A stretch of DNA of 64,000 bases from Chryseobacterium taichungense (GTDB taxonomy: Bacteria > Bacteroidota > Bacteroidia > Flavobacteriales > Weeksellaceae), in contig NZ_FOBV01000004.1 in NCBI RefSeq assembly GCF_900109935.1, positions 1 through 64,000 on the forward strand, written 5' to 3'. Below are positions 61,333 to 64,000 of the stretch, in pieces; position 1 is the first letter of the stretch, and each line of letters opens with the position of its first letter. The position numbers were made by a program, and so were the translations under genes. A model generated the notes under the pieces. The model was not told the origin of the DNA. It was given only the letters and a program-made list of their open reading frames with translations, and ran no database searches.

Positions 61333-62114
61333 GGCTGTCTTTTTAAAATAATGTTGAGTGTGGTTCCTAAATGTTCCTTACTTTCGAGGTTAAAATCAGC
61401 GCCGATAATCCGTGCTCTGTTTTCCATGTTGGTAAGGCCGATTCCGTTTGACCTGACGGATGATTGGTCAAAACCGATCCCATCGTCTTTAATATTCAGC
61501 TCCCAGAGGGCTTCTTCAGAAGTATTCAGACTAATAAAAATATTCTTGCAATGCGCATGTTTTATACTGTTCTGAATAAATTCCTGAGTAATTCTTAGCA
61601 GAACATTTTTATGAACAAATCCCAGATCGAGCTGTTGAAAATTATGCTTAAAATCGACATGACATTTTTTGAAAGCGTTGGTATTGTCCACTTCTTCCTG
61701 GATTAAAGTTACGATTTCCTTTTGGTTGATATTATCATCTGTCAGGGTTTTCGATAAGCTTCTGAGATCCTGTAATGACTGGTTGATAATTTGCGACACC
61801 TGATCAATTCTTTCGCTTACTTCAGGAGCTTTATTTTCGTATAGAAGTTGTTGGGTATAAAGACTCACCAGGGTAAGCTTTTGTCCGATATTATCATGAA
61901 GCTCCCGGCCGATCTGTTGCATGGTCGCCTGCTGGATTTCCAGTTGGGTAGCCAGAAGTTCACGTTTGTGAATTTCGTTTTTTACCTCAATCTCATTCAG
62001 GTATTCTTTTTTGCGCTGTCTGTATTTCCGGATGTACACCATCACGGCGGCTACAAACAACACAAAAAACATGTTGAATAGTATAATTGTTATCAGGAGC
62101 TCTGTTTTCCCCAT
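61329..62114 (-). CDS. Sensor histidine kinase, HisKA_3 type
   Basis: A 261-residue kinase with one N-terminal membrane helix (about 7-28), a coiled coil, the phospho-accepting H73 in QQIGRELHDNIGQKL, and an ATPase domain with FIQNSIKHAHC (N box) and DDGIGF and SNGIGLTNMENRA (G boxes). There is almost no periplasmic sensor part, so sensing may use the partner membrane protein encoded just upstream (62093), whose gene overlaps by 22 nt. Confidence 0.94.
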   Translation of the reverse strand: MGKTELLITIILFNMFFVLFVAAVMVYIRKYRQRKKEYLNEIEVKNEIHKRELLATQLEIQQATMQQIGRELHDNIGQKLTLVSLYTQQLLYENKAPEVSERIDQVSQIINQSLQDLRSLSKTLTDDNINQKEIVTLIQEEVDNTNAFKKCHVDFKHNFQQLDLGFVHKNVLLRITQEFIQNSIKHAHCKNIFISLNTSEEALWELNIKDDGIGFDQSSVRSNGIGLTNMENRARIIGADFNLESKEHLGTTLNIILKRQP

Positions 62115-62740
62115 ATGAATGAAATTGAAAATAATATATACATAATGATTCCTGTCATAAGGAAATAATTAAAATAAATATTCCATAGCTCCGGATATTT
62201 GCTTAACAGGTTAAAAAATGTCCAGAATGGCAACGTTCCGATATAAAATAAAGTTACCCCCAGATTAATGTAAAACATTTTATTCTTATTAAAATGTAAA
62301 ATTTCTGAAGAATTAATCTGTCTGTAATATTCCATTATTACAAGAATCATCAGAATAAGGCAGCCAAATGTATAATTGAACGAAAAAATTATTTTCCCTG
62401 CCCCGAAGAAATATTCATTGGGAATAAAGGAAAGCAAATAAAGAAGTGATACAATATAAAATAATTTAGGCTTTTTAAATGTTTTTGAAGCATATAGCCA
62501 ATAGAGAAATAAAAATTCAATAGGAATGACAAAATAATTAAAAAATATCGGTTTGCTATATTCTATAAGATTGCCACCCCATTTTCCAAACACTTCACTT
62601 AAAAACATGACGATTAAGTAAATGGAAAAGTACTTCCAATAAGAATCCTTTGCATTTTTGTAAAATATGATAGAAATAATGGCAGCCAGCCCCTCAGTCC
62701 AGATTAAAGATTCCTGTAGTACTCTTTGAAATTCACTCAT
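62093..62740 (-). CDS. Membrane protein upstream of the two-component system
   Basis: A 215-residue protein with about seven hydrophobic helices, beginning FQRVLQESLIWTEGLAAIIS. No named family recognised. Its 3' end overlaps the kinase start by 22 nt, so it belongs to the same operon. A 7TM protein feeding a kinase that has little sensor domain of its own could be a signal receptor, though this is inference. Confidence 0.7.
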   Translation of the reverse strand: MSEFQRVLQESLIWTEGLAAIISIIFYKNAKDSYWKYFSIYLIVMFLSEVFGKWGGNLIEYSKPIFFNYFVIPIEFLFLYWLYASKTFKKPKLFYIVSLLYLLSFIPNEYFFGAGKIIFSFNYTFGCLILMILVIMEYYRQINSSEILHFNKNKMFYINLGVTLFYIGTLPFWTFFNLLSKYPELWNIYFNYFLMTGIIMYILFSISFIWGKQSS

Positions 62741-62772
62741 TGTGCCTGTTTGTATAAATATAAATTTTTATC

Positions 62773-63315
62773 CTAAAACAATTCTGTTATTTTTGTTGCA
62801 GGAGGAGATAATGTACCATGATTCTGACAAATAAATTCAATAGCTGTATCGGAATCCTTTCCAGAAGTCCCCGCAATCGTTCCTTTTCTGCTCATAACTA
62901 AAGGATTAAAATCGTAATCACCCATTTCTCCGTTATCATCTTTCCGTTTAATAGTAGGAACCATTACCAGCGTATGCCTTCCAGCGTATTCTTTTTGTAC
63001 AGGTGTATGAACCATGAGATCCCAGTTTTCTGCTTTAGGATAAGCGGCATAGTAGAATCTTATACCAAGATCTTCTGTATTTATATCAGGATTATTTGTG
63101 ATGGATAATGCTTCAATATCGGAAATAAATTTCTTCAGGGTCGTGAGATCAAAATGGATAGAATGAGCATCTTCGATTCCCAGTTTTTCTTTTACATACA
63201 TCAATTGATTACTCCTGTAATTATCTACCAGCGTACGGATAAGATCGTTGGTCATTGTGTTGGGTAGCAGCTTAAGGTCCGGAGTTTCAGCTCCCGGGTT
63301 AGATTTTGTTTTCAT
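62773..63315 (-). CDS. Hypothetical cytoplasmic protein
   Basis: A 180-residue soluble protein without signal or membrane helix. I recognise no domain. Notable stretches are FDLTTLKKFISDIEAL, RFYYAAYPKAENWDLM and a conserved-looking HTLVMVPTIKRKD. A cysteine-histidine segment ECICQNH-like (FICQNHGTLSPPA) lies near the end. It lies 32 nt upstream of the membrane protein gene at 62740 and may be part of the same transcript. Confidence 0.65.
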   Translation of the reverse strand: MKTKSNPGAETPDLKLLPNTMTNDLIRTLVDNYRSNQLMYVKEKLGIEDAHSIHFDLTTLKKFISDIEALSITNNPDINTEDLGIRFYYAAYPKAENWDLMVHTPVQKEYAGRHTLVMVPTIKRKDDNGEMGDYDFNPLVMSRKGTIAGTSGKDSDTAIEFICQNHGTLSPPATKITELF

Positions 63316-63459
63316 AAGCTAGTTTTTTTTTAGAATGTTAGTTGATGCTGCAAATTTCGTAAAAAAACATATTGCAGTAATACGTTTTTTTCCTGTTTAT
63401 TTATGGGGTTTTTACGGATTGTATAATTTGAACAAAACCATTAGCATAAATCAAAAAAA

Positions 63460-63488
63460 TAAGTGCTGCAGAAAACCTGCAGCACTTA
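63460..63488 (-). terminator. Terminator after clpB
   Basis: Twelve-bp stem TAAGTGCTGCAG with CTGCAGCACTTA and a 5-nt loop. On the minus strand a T run follows. Confidence 0.8.
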
Positions 63489-63522
63489 CTTACAAAAATA
63501 ATATATATATGAAAAAAACTAC

Positions 63523-64000
63523 TTATAGATCTGTCGGTCTGAACACCAAACCTGTTTCCTCGAAATAATCTAAAGTGATTCTGTCACCGTCATTCACTTT
63601 TCCTGCAAGAATCTCTCTGGATAGTCTGTTTAAAACTTCCTGTTGGATTACTCTTTTCAAAGGTCTGGCTCCGAAAGCCGGATCATATCCTTTATTCATC
63701 AGATAATCTACCGCATCCTGAGTAGCGGTCATAATGATATTTCTTTTTGCGAGCATATCATTAAATCCTCTCAGCTGATACTGAACGATTTTTCCGATTT
63801 CTTTTTTTCTTAAAGGCTGGAACAATACCACCTCATCAATTCTGTTTAAGAATTCCGGACGTAAAGTCTGCTTCAATAAATCAAAAACTTCATCTTTTGT
63901 TTTGTCAACAATTTCATCCTGATTTTCATCGGTAATATTTTCAAAATTCTCCTGAATTAAGTGCGAACCTAAATTCGAGGTCATAATGATGATCGAGTTT
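63523..64000 (-). CDS. clpB: Chaperone ClpB, C-terminal part (gene runs off the right edge)
   Basis: The last ~159 residues of the disaggregase ClpB. MTSNLGSHLIQENF marks the sensor-1 region of the second AAA+ module. RPEFLNRIDEVVLFQPL and YDPAFGARPLKRVIQQEV are C-terminal Clp signatures (arginine finger and sensor 2). The rest of the gene lies outside the window. A terminator follows. Confidence 0.93.
   Translation of the reverse strand, partial: NSIIIMTSNLGSHLIQENFENITDENQDEIVDKTKDEVFDLLKQTLRPEFLNRIDEVVLFQPLRKKEIGKIVQYQLRGFNDMLAKRNIIMTATQDAVDYLMNKGYDPAFGARPLKRVIQQEVLNRLSREILAGKVNDGDRITLDYFEETGLVFRPTDL

Overview
The window looks like a chromosomal segment from a member of the Bacteroidota, family Weeksellaceae, most likely Chryseobacterium or a close relative. 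The evidence is a low-GC genome, a 2,370-residue SprA (the outer-membrane channel of the type IX secretion system), proteins with type IX C-terminal sorting domains, -7 boxes of the flavobacterial type TAnnTTTG, A-rich start regions without Shine-Dalgarno sequences, and a GLPGLI-family protein. No plasmid or phage backbone is visible. The genus call is an inference from gene content.

Region by region. 1-1126 has no gene. Three tandem minus-strand promoters at its left edge probably drive an rRNA operon lying just outside the window, and a 238-bp tandem repeat follows. 1127-13866 holds housekeeping genes on the minus strand (VanZ-like, gcvH, sprA, ruvA, maeB, an N-acetylglucosamine-kinase-like protein), with a 258-bp MITE-like element behind maeB. 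14099-17826 is a plus-strand run: GtrA, PlsC, a sugar transporter and a DUF3810 metalloprotease-like protein. 18251-24870 is a peptide export locus: a VKOR-thioredoxin fusion, a GLPGLI protein, a C39-peptidase ABC exporter, two six-cysteine precursor peptides with double-glycine-type leaders, and an HlyD adaptor. After a tRNA-Met come a TlpA-like protein, a type IX cargo protein, clpX, a HIT protein, greA, dtd, an FKBP isomerase and lipoproteins. 33984-37175 is a minus-strand membrane-protein operon with its own winged-helix regulator, a Coq4-like protein and DUF4173. 39198-41165 holds two tandem tail-collar proteins and a type IX cargo protein.

42011-57222 is a large minus-strand phenylacetate catabolic cluster: paaK, paaE, paaA, paaB, paaC, paaD, paaG, paaH, paaI, paaJ, paaY and paaZ. 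It encodes CoA activation, epoxidation, ring isomerisation and opening, and beta-oxidation to acetyl-CoA and succinyl-CoA. No dedicated paaF hydratase and no TetR-type regulator lie in it. The cluster has been invaded: a REP-associated transposase between two palindromes, a four-helix-bundle gene, three small genes, and degenerate palindromic repeats in most spacers. A 14-bp dyad lies between the -7 box and the paaK start. The window ends with an M1 aminopeptidase, an M43 metalloprotease, a two-component system and the 3' part of clpB.

The two most interesting signals are the peptide export locus with its own disulfide-forming machinery, and a short leader motif (a stem closing a 12-nt loop GGnATCCGAAAA, then AGAGTAGGAA) found upstream of both the first peptide gene and the first tail-collar gene, 16 kb apart.
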